Source of the DNA: Corynebacterium tuberculostearicum SK141
GTDB taxonomy: Bacteria; Actinomycetota; Actinomycetes; Mycobacteriales; Mycobacteriaceae
NCBI RefSeq assembly: GCF_000175635.1
Contig: NZ_ACVP01000029.1
Location: forward strand, 17,002-81,001
Reading direction: 5' to 3'
DNA length: 64,000 nucleotides
The position numbers and the translations under genes are program-made. The notes under the pieces are model-generated. The model did not search any database. It was not told the origin of the DNA and worked only from the letters and a program-made list of their open reading frames with translations. Position 1 is the stretch's first letter; each line of letters opens with the position of its first letter. Shown piece by piece: positions 1 through 9,499 of this stretch.

Positions 1-8
1 GACCAAAA

Positions 9-40
9 TGCTCATGCCCCCGAGTCTAGGGGCATGAGCA
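9..40 (-). terminator. Terminator of clpB
   Basis: A perfect 12-bp stem (TGCTCATGCCCC at 9-20 with GGGGCATGAGCA at 29-40) and an 8-base loop lie just past the clpB stop. On the minus strand the stem is followed by TTTTGG, which fits an intrinsic terminator. Confidence 0.8.
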
Positions 41-71
41 GGATTTGGCGCGGCGGGCGCTGCGCGGCCAA

Positions 72-2627
72 CTAGCGGGCGGCGATGTCTAGCTCGGCGC
101 CGCCATCGGCGACGTCCACATGGACGGTGTCGCCGTCGACAATATCGCCGGCCAGTAGCTTCTTGGCGAGCTTGTCACCAATGGCCTGCTGGATGGTGCG
201 GCGCAACGGGCGGGCGCCATAGGCCGGGTCGTAGCCGCGCTCGGCCAGCCAGGACTTGGCGGAATCCGAGACCTGCAGGGTCAGGCGGCGGGCGTCGAGG
301 CGCTCAGACAGGCCGCGCAGTTGGATGTCGACGATGCCGCGCAGGAGATCCTCCGACAGGGGCTCGAACATAACCACATCATCGAGGCGGTTGATGAATT
401 CGGGCTTGAAGGCCTTCTTCACCGCATCCATGGTCTCTTCGCGGGTGCCGCCGGCGCCCAGGTTGGAGGTCAGGATGATGACGGTATTGCGGAAATCGAC
501 GGTGCGTCCTTGGCCGTCGGTAAGCCGGCCTTCATCCAAGACCTGCAGGAGGACATCGAAGACGTCGGGGTGGGCCTTTTCTACCTCGTCGAAAAGCACG
601 AGCGTGTAAGGGCGGCGGCGCACGGCCTCGGTGAGCTGGCCGCCGGCCTCGTGGCCGACGTATCCCGGAGGGGCACCGACGAGGCGGGAAACGGAGTGCT
701 TCTCGCCGTACTCGGACATATCGATGCGCACCATGGCGGATTCATCGTCGAAGAGGAAGTCTGCCAATGCCTTCGCGAGCTCGGTCTTGCCCACACCGGT
801 GGGGCCGAGGAAGAGGAAGGAACCAGTCGGGCGGTTGGGGTCGGCCACGCCCGCACGGGAGCGGCGCACGGCGTCCGAAACCGCGGTGACAGCTTCCTTC
901 TGGCCGACCACGCGGTTGCCCAGCACGGATTCCATGTTCAGCAGCTTCTCGGTCTCGCCCTGCAACATCTTGCCGGCCGGGATGCCGGTCCAGGCGGAAA
1001 CGACCTCCGCGATGGTGTCCGGGCTTACCTCCTCATCGAGCATCGTATTGCGCTGCTCGGCGGCCTTGACCTCCGCGGCCGCGAGATCCTTTTCCAGCGG
1101 TGGAATCTTGCCGTAGTTGATCTCAGAGGCCAGTGCGAGGTCGCCGTCACGCTCGGCAATTTCGGCTTGGCGGCGCAGGTCATCGAGTTCTTCCTTGATG
1201 TTTTGGACATCGTCGATGGCCTTCTTCTCGTTGGCCCAGCGGGCCTTGAGCTCGCCAAGCTTCTCGCGCTGGTCCGCGAGCTCGCCTTGCAGGGTGGCCA
1301 GGCGATCCTGGGAGGCCGCGTCAGATTCCTTCTTCAACGCCAGCTCTTCGATCTCCATGCGGCGAACGATGCGCTCGAGTTCGTCGATCTCCTGCGGCGA
1401 GGAGTCGATCTCCATGCGCAGGCGGGAGCCTGCTTCATCGACGAGGTCGATGGCCTTATCCGGCAGGAAGCGGTTGGTGATGTAGCGGTTGGATAGCTCG
1501 GCGGCCGAGACCAGCGCGGAGTCCATGATGCGCACGCCGTGGTGGACCTCGTAGCGCTCCTTCAGGCCACGCAGGATGCCAATGGTGTCTTCCACGGAAG
1601 GCTCGGCAGCGTAGACCTGCTGGAAGCGGCGCTCGAGGGCGGCGTCCTTTTCGATGTACTTGCGGTACTCGTCCAAGGTGGTAGCGCCAACCAAGCGCAG
1701 CTCGCCGCGGGCCAGCATGGGCTTAATCATGTTGCCGGCGTCCATGGAGCCGTCGCCAGTTGCGCCGGCGCCGACGATGGTGTGCAGCTCATCGATGAAG
1801 GTGATGATCTCGCCCTCGGAGGACTTAATCTCATCGAGCACGGCCTTGAGGCGTTCCTCGAATTCGCCGCGGTACTTCGCGCCGGCGACCATGGAGCCCA
1901 AATCCAGGCTGATGAGGGTCTTTCCCTTGAGGGACTCGGGGACGTCGCCAGCCACGATGCGGCGGGCCAGGCCCTCCACGATGGCGGTTTTGCCCACGCC
2001 GGGTTCGCCAATGAGCACTGGGTTATTCTTCGTGCGGCGGCTAAGCACCTGGACCACGCGGCGGATTTCTTGATCACGGCCGATGACCGGGTCGATCTTG
2101 CCCTCGCGGGCGCGCGCGGTGAGGTCCGTGGCGTACTTTTCTAGGGCCTGGAACTGGTCCTCTGGGTTCTCGGAGGTCACCTTGGCAGCGCCGCGCACGG
2201 AGGGGAAGGCACCCTTGATGGCGTCATAAGTAGCACCACGGCCGGTAAGTAGCTCGGCGGCGTCGGTCTTAGAGCCGGCAATCGCGGCGAGGAGGACCTC
2301 GGTGGAGACGAATTCATCGCCCAGCTCCCCGGCCAACTCCTGCGATTTAGTCAGGACGTTGAGGCCATCGCGGTTAAATTGCGGGTTGGCCATATTGGCA
2401 CCCTCGGCCTTGGGATAAGAATCAACGAGCTCGCGGGCTTCCTTGAGCACGGTATCCGGGTCTACGCCGGTGGCCTTAAGAACTGGGGCGGCAATGCCAC
2501 CTTCTTGGCTAAGAATGGCCGCCAGCAGATGGGCCGGGCGGATATCCGGGTTGCCATTAGAGGAGGCGGTTTGCAGGGCGTCCTGCAAGGCCTCTTGAGT
2601 TTTAGTGGTGGGGTTAAATGAGTTCAT
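72..2627 (-). CDS. clpB: ATP-dependent chaperone ClpB
   Basis: Hexameric AAA+ disaggregase that works with DnaK/DnaJ/GrpE to recover aggregated proteins in the cytoplasm. The 851 residues are full length for the family. In order: Clp N-domain (1-145), first AAA+ module with Walker A GEPGVGKT at 207-214, the ClpB-specific middle coiled coil (about 410-540), and a second AAA+ module with GPTGVGKT near residue 605 and the sensor region GARPLRR near the C-terminus. ATG follows a GAAGGAG ribosome site. The upstream region carries two HspR operators and a sigma-H-like promoter, so it should respond to heat together with the dnaK operon at 11-15.6 kb. Family assignment is secure. Confidence 0.98.
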   Translation of the reverse strand: MNSFNPTTKTQEALQDALQTASSNGNPDIRPAHLLAAILSQEGGIAAPVLKATGVDPDTVLKEARELVDSYPKAEGANMANPQFNRDGLNVLTKSQELAGELGDEFVSTEVLLAAIAGSKTDAAELLTGRGATYDAIKGAFPSVRGAAKVTSENPEDQFQALEKYATDLTARAREGKIDPVIGRDQEIRRVVQVLSRRTKNNPVLIGEPGVGKTAIVEGLARRIVAGDVPESLKGKTLISLDLGSMVAGAKYRGEFEERLKAVLDEIKSSEGEIITFIDELHTIVGAGATGDGSMDAGNMIKPMLARGELRLVGATTLDEYRKYIEKDAALERRFQQVYAAEPSVEDTIGILRGLKERYEVHHGVRIMDSALVSAAELSNRYITNRFLPDKAIDLVDEAGSRLRMEIDSSPQEIDELERIVRRMEIEELALKKESDAASQDRLATLQGELADQREKLGELKARWANEKKAIDDVQNIKEELDDLRRQAEIAERDGDLALASEINYGKIPPLEKDLAAAEVKAAEQRNTMLDEEVSPDTIAEVVSAWTGIPAGKMLQGETEKLLNMESVLGNRVVGQKEAVTAVSDAVRRSRAGVADPNRPTGSFLFLGPTGVGKTELAKALADFLFDDESAMVRIDMSEYGEKHSVSRLVGAPPGYVGHEAGGQLTEAVRRRPYTLVLFDEVEKAHPDVFDVLLQVLDEGRLTDGQGRTVDFRNTVIILTSNLGAGGTREETMDAVKKAFKPEFINRLDDVVMFEPLSEDLLRGIVDIQLRGLSERLDARRLTLQVSDSAKSWLAERGYDPAYGARPLRRTIQQAIGDKLAKKLLAGDIVDGDTVHVDVADGGAELDIAAR

Positions 2628-2682
2628 GTGTGCGTTGCTCCTTCTAAGATTTATTCACCCACTGTAGGGCTTCACTTAGCAC

Positions 2683-2708
2683 AACGCACCCAGAGTTGAG
2701 CCTATTCC
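2683..2708 (-). promoter_or_regulatory. Sigma-H-like promoter of clpB
   Basis: On the minus strand GGAATA (2703-2708) is followed after 16 nt by CGTT (2683-2686). This matches the corynebacterial sigma-H pattern GGAAT-N16-19-GTT. The -35 element lies inside the spacer and right half of the first HspR operator, so HspR binding would block it. Confidence 0.6.
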
Positions 2709-2715
2709 ACTCAAC
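2695..2715. promoter_or_regulatory. HspR operator (HAIR element) 1 of clpB
   Basis: GTTGAGC-N7-ACTCAAC matches the HspR-associated inverted repeat CTTGAGT-N7-ACTCAAG closely. It is 68 bp upstream of the clpB start. Confidence 0.85.
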
Positions 2716-2724
2716 CTAAACATT

Positions 2725-2745
2725 TTTGAGCGTAGGCCGCTCAAC
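2725..2745. promoter_or_regulatory. HspR operator (HAIR element) 2 of clpB
   Basis: TTTGAGC-N7-GCTCAAC is a second HAIR-type repeat whose centre lies 30 bp (about three helical turns) from the first. The two dimers would sit on the same face of the DNA. Confidence 0.75.
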
Positions 2746-2759
2746 TTTGCACAGGGTTC

Positions 2760-4172
2760 TTAAACCTGCTTGGACTCCTCATCTTCGTGCCCCAGAATCT
2801 GCAGACTATGGGCGATGGCGAAGAAGGACACGGTCACTACCTGGACAAAAAGCGCCCACTTGAGATCTTCATTGAAGCTCTTGAAATCGCCAATGCTGCA
2901 CAGGTGTGCAATGCCGTTGGCACCGGCCCACACGGCCAGCGTGCTGATATAGACCAGCTGGTCGGTGGGGGTAATGCCCATTTCGATGACGAACTTGCGC
3001 AACAGGTCCATCATGATGGCGAAGTTTTTAGTCATGCCCTCGTGCGAGCTGCCATCACCATTGTGCGGAACGATGGAACCGCTGGCCAGCGCGATAATGG
3101 AGCTGAAACGCTCTGGGTACATCATCGCGTAATTAAAATAGGCAGCCGCAACAATCTGCAGTTGGTCTACAGTGGGGGTGTCCTCCGGAAGCGCGGCGAG
3201 ACAATCCTCGAAGACCTGAGCCATCTCCATGGTCGTAAGGGTTTCGGCCGCCTCGCGCAACGCGAAGTCATTGTCCACGATGGTGGCCAGGAAATCCTTG
3301 GAAGTTCCGAGCCTGTCGGCCACGTGATCAAAGAAGCGGCGGTCAACACCGCGGCGGCCGGCGACGCGCAAGGAAGCCTCGATGACGACCCGCTTGGCCT
3401 CCTCCGGATCCATCTGCTCGAGGTTTTCCGGAGCTACGAAAGGCTTTTCGCGCTCGCTGCCCATGACCCCTTCTACGATGGCACGGGCATCGTTCATGAT
3501 GGGGCGACGCTGTGGGATCTGCTTATTCTTAAACCAATATTGCAGGGCATCGACTACGAGCCGATCGACCTGCTTGAGGTTGGCCGCGCGAATAACGGCA
3601 TGTTGCAGGCGCAGGATACCTACCACGCTCAAGTGGCCCATGCCATGGATGACCGACCAACACGCCAAGGTAATGCGGCCGATTTGCAGGGGAGAGATGT
3701 CTCCGTCGTGGGCCACGACGGCACCTTGCTCTTCGGCAAAGCGCTTGACGACGTCCAGCGCCATGTCCGCACCCGGAGTCCCCGACTTTTCCCCCTTGGC
3801 GAATTGGCAAACGTGCTCCTCATCGAGGGCATCGTATTGCTCAAAAAGATAGTGGTAGATGGCGGGTTCGTCTTGCGCGTAGGCAAAATAGGCCTCTGCC
3901 AGCTGCATGAGAACATCGCCGCCGGAATTATCCTCCGGCAGGTGGCGCGCCGCTTCCACCATGTATTCAGACATGCGACGATCCAAGAAGGCGGGGATTT
4001 CCGCGAGCATGTCGGCACCGGTGGCGAATTCCTCAGCCACCGCCTGTGGCGAGAGACCAGCCTGGTCCGCCACAGATTCCACGGCAACGGCCCGCTCGCC
4101 TTCGCAGGCCGCTACATAAACAGCGGCTTCCAGGATGATCACCCGCCTGGAAGCCCCATCCAACTGGTACAT
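2760..4172 (-). CDS. Double TetR-like regulator
   Basis: 470 residues, about twice the usual TetR length. Residues 1-225 and 250-470 each look like a TetR unit: an N-terminal helix-turn-helix (ADQAGLSPQAVAEEF near 37-51 and ADRLGTSKDFLATIV near 283-297) followed by an all-helical ligand-binding half. The second unit ends in a hydrophobic stretch (LFVQVVTVSFFAIAHS). ATG follows an AGGAA site. It reads in the same direction as clpB, 130 bp upstream of it, but clpB has its own promoter. A fused intramolecular dimer is plausible. Ligand and targets are unknown; the upstream symporter gene is one candidate target. Confidence 0.75.
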   Translation of the reverse strand: MYQLDGASRRVIILEAAVYVAACEGERAVAVESVADQAGLSPQAVAEEFATGADMLAEIPAFLDRRMSEYMVEAARHLPEDNSGGDVLMQLAEAYFAYAQDEPAIYHYLFEQYDALDEEHVCQFAKGEKSGTPGADMALDVVKRFAEEQGAVVAHDGDISPLQIGRITLACWSVIHGMGHLSVVGILRLQHAVIRAANLKQVDRLVVDALQYWFKNKQIPQRRPIMNDARAIVEGVMGSEREKPFVAPENLEQMDPEEAKRVVIEASLRVAGRRGVDRRFFDHVADRLGTSKDFLATIVDNDFALREAAETLTTMEMAQVFEDCLAALPEDTPTVDQLQIVAAAYFNYAMMYPERFSSIIALASGSIVPHNGDGSSHEGMTKNFAIMMDLLRKFVIEMGITPTDQLVYISTLAVWAGANGIAHLCSIGDFKSFNEDLKWALFVQVVTVSFFAIAHSLQILGHEDEESKQV

Positions 4173-4426
4173 TTAGTTCCTCATCAAGACAGAGATTGAT
4201 ACCCGCTGATTCTAACAAAATTTAAGGTACAGGGATAGTCCCAATCGAATGCTCTTTTCGAGAAAGCCATTTCTCACCGATGTTAACGGTGGTAGTGCGA
4301 CCGATAGGCCAAGGTCACGGCCGCGAGTATTCTCATCACGCCCCACCGGCGAATTATTTTCTTAACTTTAGTGCGGCCAATCTCATAGTTTTTTAAGGTT
4401 GACCGAGGGGGCGTCGGCAAGCGCGG

Positions 4427-5800
4427 CTATGCCTGCTTCTGTCCTACATGGCCGATGCCCTCTTGGAAGATAGTGCCGCGCGGTGGCATAAGGCGCATGG
4501 ACTTGAAGGCAATGTAGACGCCGATGGAAATCGCCAAGGAAATGGCGCCGAAGGCGCCGGTAAATCCGTACATGACGGCCATGGGCGCGATGATGGTCCA
4601 CGAGATTTCGAACGGGCCGAAACCGATATAGGCCATGCCGTATTCGGACAGCGTGCCGGACTTGAGCTTGGGATCCACAATCTTGAGGATGGCGATGCCG
4701 GTCGCCACGGTGGCGGTGGCCCAGCCCCAGCCAAAGATGCCGCGCTCAATCCAGCGCTCACCAAAGAACTCGGCCGGGAACCACAGCAAGAAGAATACGC
4801 AGAAGATGGTGCCCAGGACGAAGAGCAGGAGGAGTGCCTGCCAGTAGGAGGCAATGGCGGCCGGGACGATGGCGGCCACACCGAAGGCAATGAGGTAGTC
4901 CGTGGCCGCGCCGGAGATGGAGGAAATGGAGTCCTTATCCAGGTAGTCCTCAGCGCCGACGAAGTTCATAAGTGCGCGGAAGATTAGGCCCACCACCATG
5001 GACATGGCAAAAAGCGGCACGGAGACATTCTCCCAGATGCTGCTCAAACCCTGGTTGATGCCGTAGGCGGTCATCACGGTCAGGATGATGAAGCCGAAGT
5101 GCAACGCGAGCGGCTCAATGGAGGAGGGGTTGGTGGTAGCGCGGCCGAGCGACGGGCGCTCATCGATGTTTTTGATGTAGCCGCGGCGCAGCTCTTCTGG
5201 TAGTTCCTTGGGCACGTGGGAGACCTTGCCCTTGCGGATGCCCCAGTTGCCGGCGATCACGCCGCCGATGATTGCGGCCAGCGTGCCGACGGTCGCGGAG
5301 GTAAAGCCCAGCGAGGAGGCGGCATCGGCGCCCACGCCCTCGAGCGCACCACCCACGGCCGCGGCGGTACCGAAGCCGCCGGTGAAGCCGACGGGCAGCA
5401 TCATGCCGAACCAATTCGGGGTATCGAAAAGCGGCGCAAAGAGGAAAAGGCCCAACACGATGAACAGGCCCCACTGGCCGGTAAACATCATGGTGGAATA
5501 GCCCCACATATTGCGCGCGCCCTTGCCCATGTTGCCGCCCACTTCCATGGAGTAGGCCATAGACGCAAAGACCACCGCGATGAGGATGGAGGTGTAGTCA
5601 CCCAAATTATCGGAGAAGTTGATCCAGCCCAGCACGTTTGGGCCTACCAGCAGGCCGATGAGGCCGGCGGTAATCGGGGCAGGCAGCAGCAGGTCCTGGA
5701 AGATAAACTTCACCTGGTGACGCAGGACATTGCCGATGACCATGAGCAAAGAAATCCAGCCCACATCCAGCATGAGCGTATAAGCGGAAAAATCTTCCAT
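4427..5800 (-). CDS. GltS-type sodium/glutamate symporter family protein
   Basis: 457-residue polytopic membrane protein with about 11-12 hydrophobic segments, no signal peptide, and the two-fold layout of sodium:glutamate symporters. Glycine-rich re-entrant-like segments (PVGFTGGFGTAAAVGG near 137-152 and SSISGAATDYLIAFG in the second half) resemble the GltS family, which imports glutamate with Na+. The substrate is inferred from the family only. It starts at ATG behind an AAAGGGTCCCC site. It is divergent from the flavohaemoglobin gene at 5980. E. coli GltS is about 400 residues, so this is a longer member. Confidence 0.75.
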   Translation of the reverse strand: MEDFSAYTLMLDVGWISLLMVIGNVLRHQVKFIFQDLLLPAPITAGLIGLLVGPNVLGWINFSDNLGDYTSILIAVVFASMAYSMEVGGNMGKGARNMWGYSTMMFTGQWGLFIVLGLFLFAPLFDTPNWFGMMLPVGFTGGFGTAAAVGGALEGVGADAASSLGFTSATVGTLAAIIGGVIAGNWGIRKGKVSHVPKELPEELRRGYIKNIDERPSLGRATTNPSSIEPLALHFGFIILTVMTAYGINQGLSSIWENVSVPLFAMSMVVGLIFRALMNFVGAEDYLDKDSISSISGAATDYLIAFGVAAIVPAAIASYWQALLLLFVLGTIFCVFFLLWFPAEFFGERWIERGIFGWGWATATVATGIAILKIVDPKLKSGTLSEYGMAYIGFGPFEISWTIIAPMAVMYGFTGAFGAISLAISIGVYIAFKSMRLMPPRGTIFQEGIGHVGQKQA

Positions 5801-5979
5801 GGGGACCCTTTCTAGCTGTGCAATTATGGCGGCTTGCCCCCGTTAGAGGGCAGACGGATAGAAAATACAATACCTGCCACCAAGTGAGCCACAACATAGG
5901 ATCCCATTTTCACCCCCGCTACAGCTTTCAGTAGGTAGCTCGACCCCCGGTTGGGCGCTGACTATTAGGATGGTCAAAC

Positions 5980-7152
5980 ATGTGGGAATTGGGCGAGCAT
6001 TTTCGAAATTACGCAGACGAGTACCGCGATGCGGTGCACGAGCATTTCTTTAACGCGGTGCCTGAATCCCGCCAGATTTTTGCCCTGTCGATGCGCGATA
6101 CCCATACCTCGATGGTGCCTGCGCTGGCGTGGGTGATTGAGCATACGGAGCCTAGGGAGCCCCTGCTTGCCGACGTCTCCGCAAAACTCACCCAGCTCGC
6201 CCGCGATCACCGCCGGCATGGGTTTCCGGCCGAAATCTATTCCCGCTTCGACGATGCCCTCGTAGCGGGCCTGCGGGTTTTGGCGCTGACGCAGTATCAA
6301 TACAACTTTGCCTGCGACGTCATCCACCAAATATGCGCCACGATGGCTGACGCCGCACGGGAGTCCGACGCCGCCGGCGAAGCACCGGCGCATTCGGCGC
6401 AAGTGGTGGCGGTGGATCACCCCACCCGCGAGACGTCCATCATCCGCGTGGAGGCTGGCCTGGCTGTGCCCTATCAACCAGGGCAGCACTTTCCGGTGAC
6501 CACGCAGTACTTGCCCGGGCAATGGCGGATGCTCACTCCTGCGCAGCCTAGCGACGGAACCGGCCAGGTGGTCTTTCACGTCTCCACCGCGGGCGAGGCG
6601 TCCCGGTCCCTCGCGCACGCGCAGCCCGGAGACTGGTGGACCCTGGGCCAGCCCGCCGGCGGCATTAGCCTCCAGAACGCGGACGCAGGAGAACTGGTCA
6701 TCATCGCCTACGGCACCGGCTGGGCCACGGCTCGCTGCGCGGTGCTCGCCGCGCTTGACGATAAAGACCGCAGCCGAGTACCGCGCCTCTTTGCCGTGGC
6801 GGGCAGCCCCGGCGCCCACTATGACACCTACTTCCAGCAGAACCTGGCAGCCCTCGGCGTCCCAGTGCGCCGCATCGTGCGGGAAGAAAAAGACCCGTGG
6901 TTGCTCAATGCCCGCGAATTAGCCGCCGGCGCTGACTACGTAGTCTCCGGGGAACCGACCGATGTAGTAGTCAACGAGGTGGAGTTATCCACAGGCACTC
7001 CCCCGCGCTTCCTACTCGTCGGGCCGGCTGAAGAGGTTATGGAAGGCGCGGAAAGGTTGGTTCAAAGGGGCGTCGGCAAGCAGCAGATCGACGTCCTTAG
7101 CTGGGGCCGCGACGGGCGCTGGCAGCCGGAAGACTACGCGGCGCTGACCTAG
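5980..7152 (+). CDS. hmp: Divergent flavohaemoglobin-like protein
   Basis: 390 residues with an N-terminal globin fold (1-125) joined to an FAD/NAD(P)-binding reductase module (about 135-385), the layout of nitric-oxide-detoxifying Hmp. A likely proximal haem histidine is His77 (RDHRRHGFP). By eye alignment to Hmp the distal Tyr B10 position is a histidine (His20). The FAD-tail motif RxYS is replaced by QWRMLTP, and the NAD-binding GxGxTP by GTGWATARC. These changes recall the unusual type II actinobacterial flavohaemoglobins, so classical NO dioxygenase activity should not be assumed. ATG at 5980 follows TAGGATGG. The 3' end overlaps the convergent amidase gene by 4 bp. Confidence 0.75.
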   Translation: MWELGEHFRNYADEYRDAVHEHFFNAVPESRQIFALSMRDTHTSMVPALAWVIEHTEPREPLLADVSAKLTQLARDHRRHGFPAEIYSRFDDALVAGLRVLALTQYQYNFACDVIHQICATMADAARESDAAGEAPAHSAQVVAVDHPTRETSIIRVEAGLAVPYQPGQHFPVTTQYLPGQWRMLTPAQPSDGTGQVVFHVSTAGEASRSLAHAQPGDWWTLGQPAGGISLQNADAGELVIIAYGTGWATARCAVLAALDDKDRSRVPRLFAVAGSPGAHYDTYFQQNLAALGVPVRRIVREEKDPWLLNARELAAGADYVVSGEPTDVVVNEVELSTGTPPRFLLVGPAEEVMEGAERLVQRGVGKQQIDVLSWGRDGRWQPEDYAALT

Positions 7153-7973
7153 TCCGCAGTGGCCACAACCGGCAGGGCGCGGCGGGTTTTCGCTACCTCA
7201 TTCGGATCGATGTCGGCATAGAGGATGTCATCTTCGTAGTCGGCCTCGGCCATGCGCACGCCATTCGGATCAACGATGGTGGAATGGCCAATGCCCGTTG
7301 GTCCGGAAGGATTGCCCGCCTCAGCGTCACCACCCGGGCGCGATTGGCCGGCCGCGAGGATATAGCTGGTGGAATCCAAGGCACGCGCGGCCGTGAGCAG
7401 GCGCCACTGCTCCAGCTTTCCGGGGCCATCCGCCCAGCTCGTGGGCACAACAATGAGCTGCGCGCCCTGGCTGGCCAGCTCCTTAAACTGCTCCGGGAAA
7501 CGAATGTCATAGCAGGTGGCTACGCCCACAATAAGGTCATCCACGTCGAAGGCCACCAGCGATTCACCGGCCAAGACCGTATCCGATTCGCGGTAGTCAA
7601 AGGCATCATAGGTATGAATCTTGTCGTAGCCACCCAGTACGCCAGGACCTGCAATGAGCGCCGTATTGGTCACGCGATTAATGGTCTTGCCCTCGCGCTC
7701 CACGGTATCGGCTGGGCAGAACATGCCGGCCACGACGGTGACCTCGAGCTCCTCTGCGAGCGCTTGGATAGCCGTGGCGAACGGGCCTTCGAGCGTCTGT
7801 GCCTGCTCATCAAGGCGCCCGGAGCGGAAATTCTGCGCCGTGGCCTCCGGAAGCACGATTAACCGCGCCCCGTTTCCGGCCGCCTCACGGATCTTGGCAA
7901 GCGCCAGTTCCTGGTTTTCGGTGATATTTCCGGTGGATGTTAACTGCACTGCTGCTACCTTCATACCTCCCAA
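7149..7973 (-). CDS. Carbon-nitrogen hydrolase (nitrilase superfamily)
   Basis: 274-residue cytoplasmic amidohydrolase with the Glu-Lys-Cys triad of the nitrilase superfamily: Glu in LPEATAQNF, Lys in YDKIHTYDAF, and Cys in GVATCYDIRFPEQF. Length and motifs are closest to the Nit/omega-amidase and deaminated-glutathione amidase branch. These repair damaged glutathione or hydrolyse omega-amides, but the exact substrate cannot be told from sequence. ATG follows a GGGAGGTATGA-like site. Convergent with the flavohaemoglobin gene. Confidence 0.9.
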   Translation of the reverse strand: MGGMKVAAVQLTSTGNITENQELALAKIREAAGNGARLIVLPEATAQNFRSGRLDEQAQTLEGPFATAIQALAEELEVTVVAGMFCPADTVEREGKTINRVTNTALIAGPGVLGGYDKIHTYDAFDYRESDTVLAGESLVAFDVDDLIVGVATCYDIRFPEQFKELASQGAQLIVVPTSWADGPGKLEQWRLLTAARALDSTSYILAAGQSRPGGDAEAGNPSGPTGIGHSTIVDPNGVRMAEADYEDDILYADIDPNEVAKTRRALPVVATAD

Positions 7974-8055
7974 AATAATGAAGCAGGGCGGAGTTATCCA
8001 CAGGCTGCGCCTTTACCCCTAGCGCGGCGTTGTGTAGTCCATCAGGCTTAGGGGC

Positions 8056-8319
8056 ATGAGTTATGTAGAAATTCCCACGCACCTGCCCGATTACGTCCGC
8101 TCCCTCATGGCGCGTCCTCCGCTGCCACCGCCGACGGCCGCGCTCGATACCGCCTGCCGCACCGCGGCCGCACTAGAGCGAGCCCGTGCCACTTGGTCCA
8201 GCGCCGTGGCCGCAACGGAAGACGCCACGGCCGAGCAACTGCGCTCCATTGCGGCCTTCCTAGGAACTGCCGCCGGAGTGGATTCCCGCCTGGGCCAGGC
8301 ATTGGGAGATGCACGATGA
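8056..8319 (+). CDS. Small helical protein coupled to the DUF1023-like hydrolase
   Basis: 87 residues, alanine-rich and probably alpha-helical, with no signal peptide. The last codons overlap the start of the next gene in an ATGA arrangement, so the two are translationally coupled. Its size and its position before a hydrolase with a WXG100-like N-terminus suggest a small partner of that protein, for example a co-secreted or chaperone-like helical protein. I do not recognise a family. Confidence 0.65.
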   Translation: MSYVEIPTHLPDYVRSLMARPPLPPPTAALDTACRTAAALERARATWSSAVAATEDATAEQLRSIAAFLGTAAGVDSRLGQALGDAR

Positions 8320-9482
8320 CCCTATCCGTGACCTTAAGAAATGGCGCCAGTACGTTGCACAGCGAACGCGCTGAACTGCGCTTTCGATTTTTAGATGCAC
8401 ACCAGGATTGGCGTAGCCTATCACTGGGAGGCCCCGCTGGTGACGCCGCCCGCACCAGTTTGGCAGGCTACACCGACTGGCTGGCCCAGCCGCTGCACCA
8501 GATGGAGCAGGTTGCCACCACCCTTGAACTCCACGCCAGCCTGCAGGCCCGCCGCGAGGAACTCGAGGACCGCATCATCGCATTCCTCGGCCAGGTGGAT
8601 GAGCGCAGCGGGGTAGCTGCCAGCACGGCTGGGCTGTTGTTGAATCAGGTGCGGGCGCTGGGCGATTCCCTCGATTGGTTGTGCGCCCAAGAAATCGATG
8701 CCCTATGTACGCCTGCCGGGGTGGCTCCACCCGTTCGCTTGGAAGACTTCTCCGATCTTCCAGTAGATACCGTCCACGAGATAAATCTTGCCCACGCCAG
8801 CGAACACGTATCTCAGCTAGCCGCGCAGAACCCAGATATGCGAGTCCTAGAAACTAGCGACGGACGGCTCGTAGCCATGGTGGACCCCGGCGGCTTCCGG
8901 ACTACGCCGGCATCGCTTACCACCTTTGTGGAAGGTGTTCACTCTTCCGATCCAGAAACCTGGCAGCGCGCGGTGGACCGCGGCCGCAATCTAGCCAAGG
9001 CCAGCGGCGGGCCGGCGGTGGTGTGGTTAGGCTACCAGGCGCCATCCTCCCTGCCCCGTGCGGTTCACGCCACTCCCGCGCGCACTGCCAGTCAAGAACT
9101 CGCCCGGTTTCAGCGCTCGCTCGGTAGACGCTATCCGCAGGCCAAGCGCACCGTAGTGGGATATTCCTATGGTTCTGTCGTCACCGGGCACGCCGCAAAG
9201 CAAGAAAGGATTGCTGAGGACGTAGTGCTCGTCGGCAGTCCCGGCACGGGCGCTGGCCACGCCTCAGAACTGCATGGCCGCATCTGGGCGGCCACAAACG
9301 CCAACGACCCCATCGCTATTACGACGGGGCCTAACGGCGGCATCCATGGCCCCGATCCCACCATTGATGCCTTTGGCGCCACTCCCCTTCCCGGCGCGGA
9401 TGGCCTCCCTGGCGATCATGGCTCCTATTGGGAGGACCCACGGTTCTTGCGCGGCCTAGGCCAAGTGGCACGCGCGAACTAG
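8316..9482 (+). CDS. DUF1023-like alpha/beta hydrolase with WXG100-like N-terminus
   Basis: 388 residues from the ATG at 8316, chosen because it overlaps the stop of the preceding gene. Residues 1-110 are helical with a W-x-x-L-x-LGGPAGDAA turn reminiscent of the WXG100/ESX fold. Residues about 170-385 are an alpha/beta hydrolase with nucleophile elbow GYSYGSVV, a later Asp (NANDPIAI) and a His (GDHGSYW) as probable triad. No Sec signal is visible. DUF1023 hydrolases are common in actinobacteria, often near type VII secretion substrates. Substrate unknown. Confidence 0.75.
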   Translation: MTLSVTLRNGASTLHSERAELRFRFLDAHQDWRSLSLGGPAGDAARTSLAGYTDWLAQPLHQMEQVATTLELHASLQARREELEDRIIAFLGQVDERSGVAASTAGLLLNQVRALGDSLDWLCAQEIDALCTPAGVAPPVRLEDFSDLPVDTVHEINLAHASEHVSQLAAQNPDMRVLETSDGRLVAMVDPGGFRTTPASLTTFVEGVHSSDPETWQRAVDRGRNLAKASGGPAVVWLGYQAPSSLPRAVHATPARTASQELARFQRSLGRRYPQAKRTVVGYSYGSVVTGHAAKQERIAEDVVLVGSPGTGAGHASELHGRIWAATNANDPIAITTGPNGGIHGPDPTIDAFGATPLPGADGLPGDHGSYWEDPRFLRGLGQVARAN

Positions 9483-9499
9483 TCCGAAGGGAACGGCCT

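Noticed and set aside
321..2144. Long plus-strand open frames inside clpB
   Set aside because: They are antisense shadows of a GC-rich gene with clear ClpB motifs on the minus strand.
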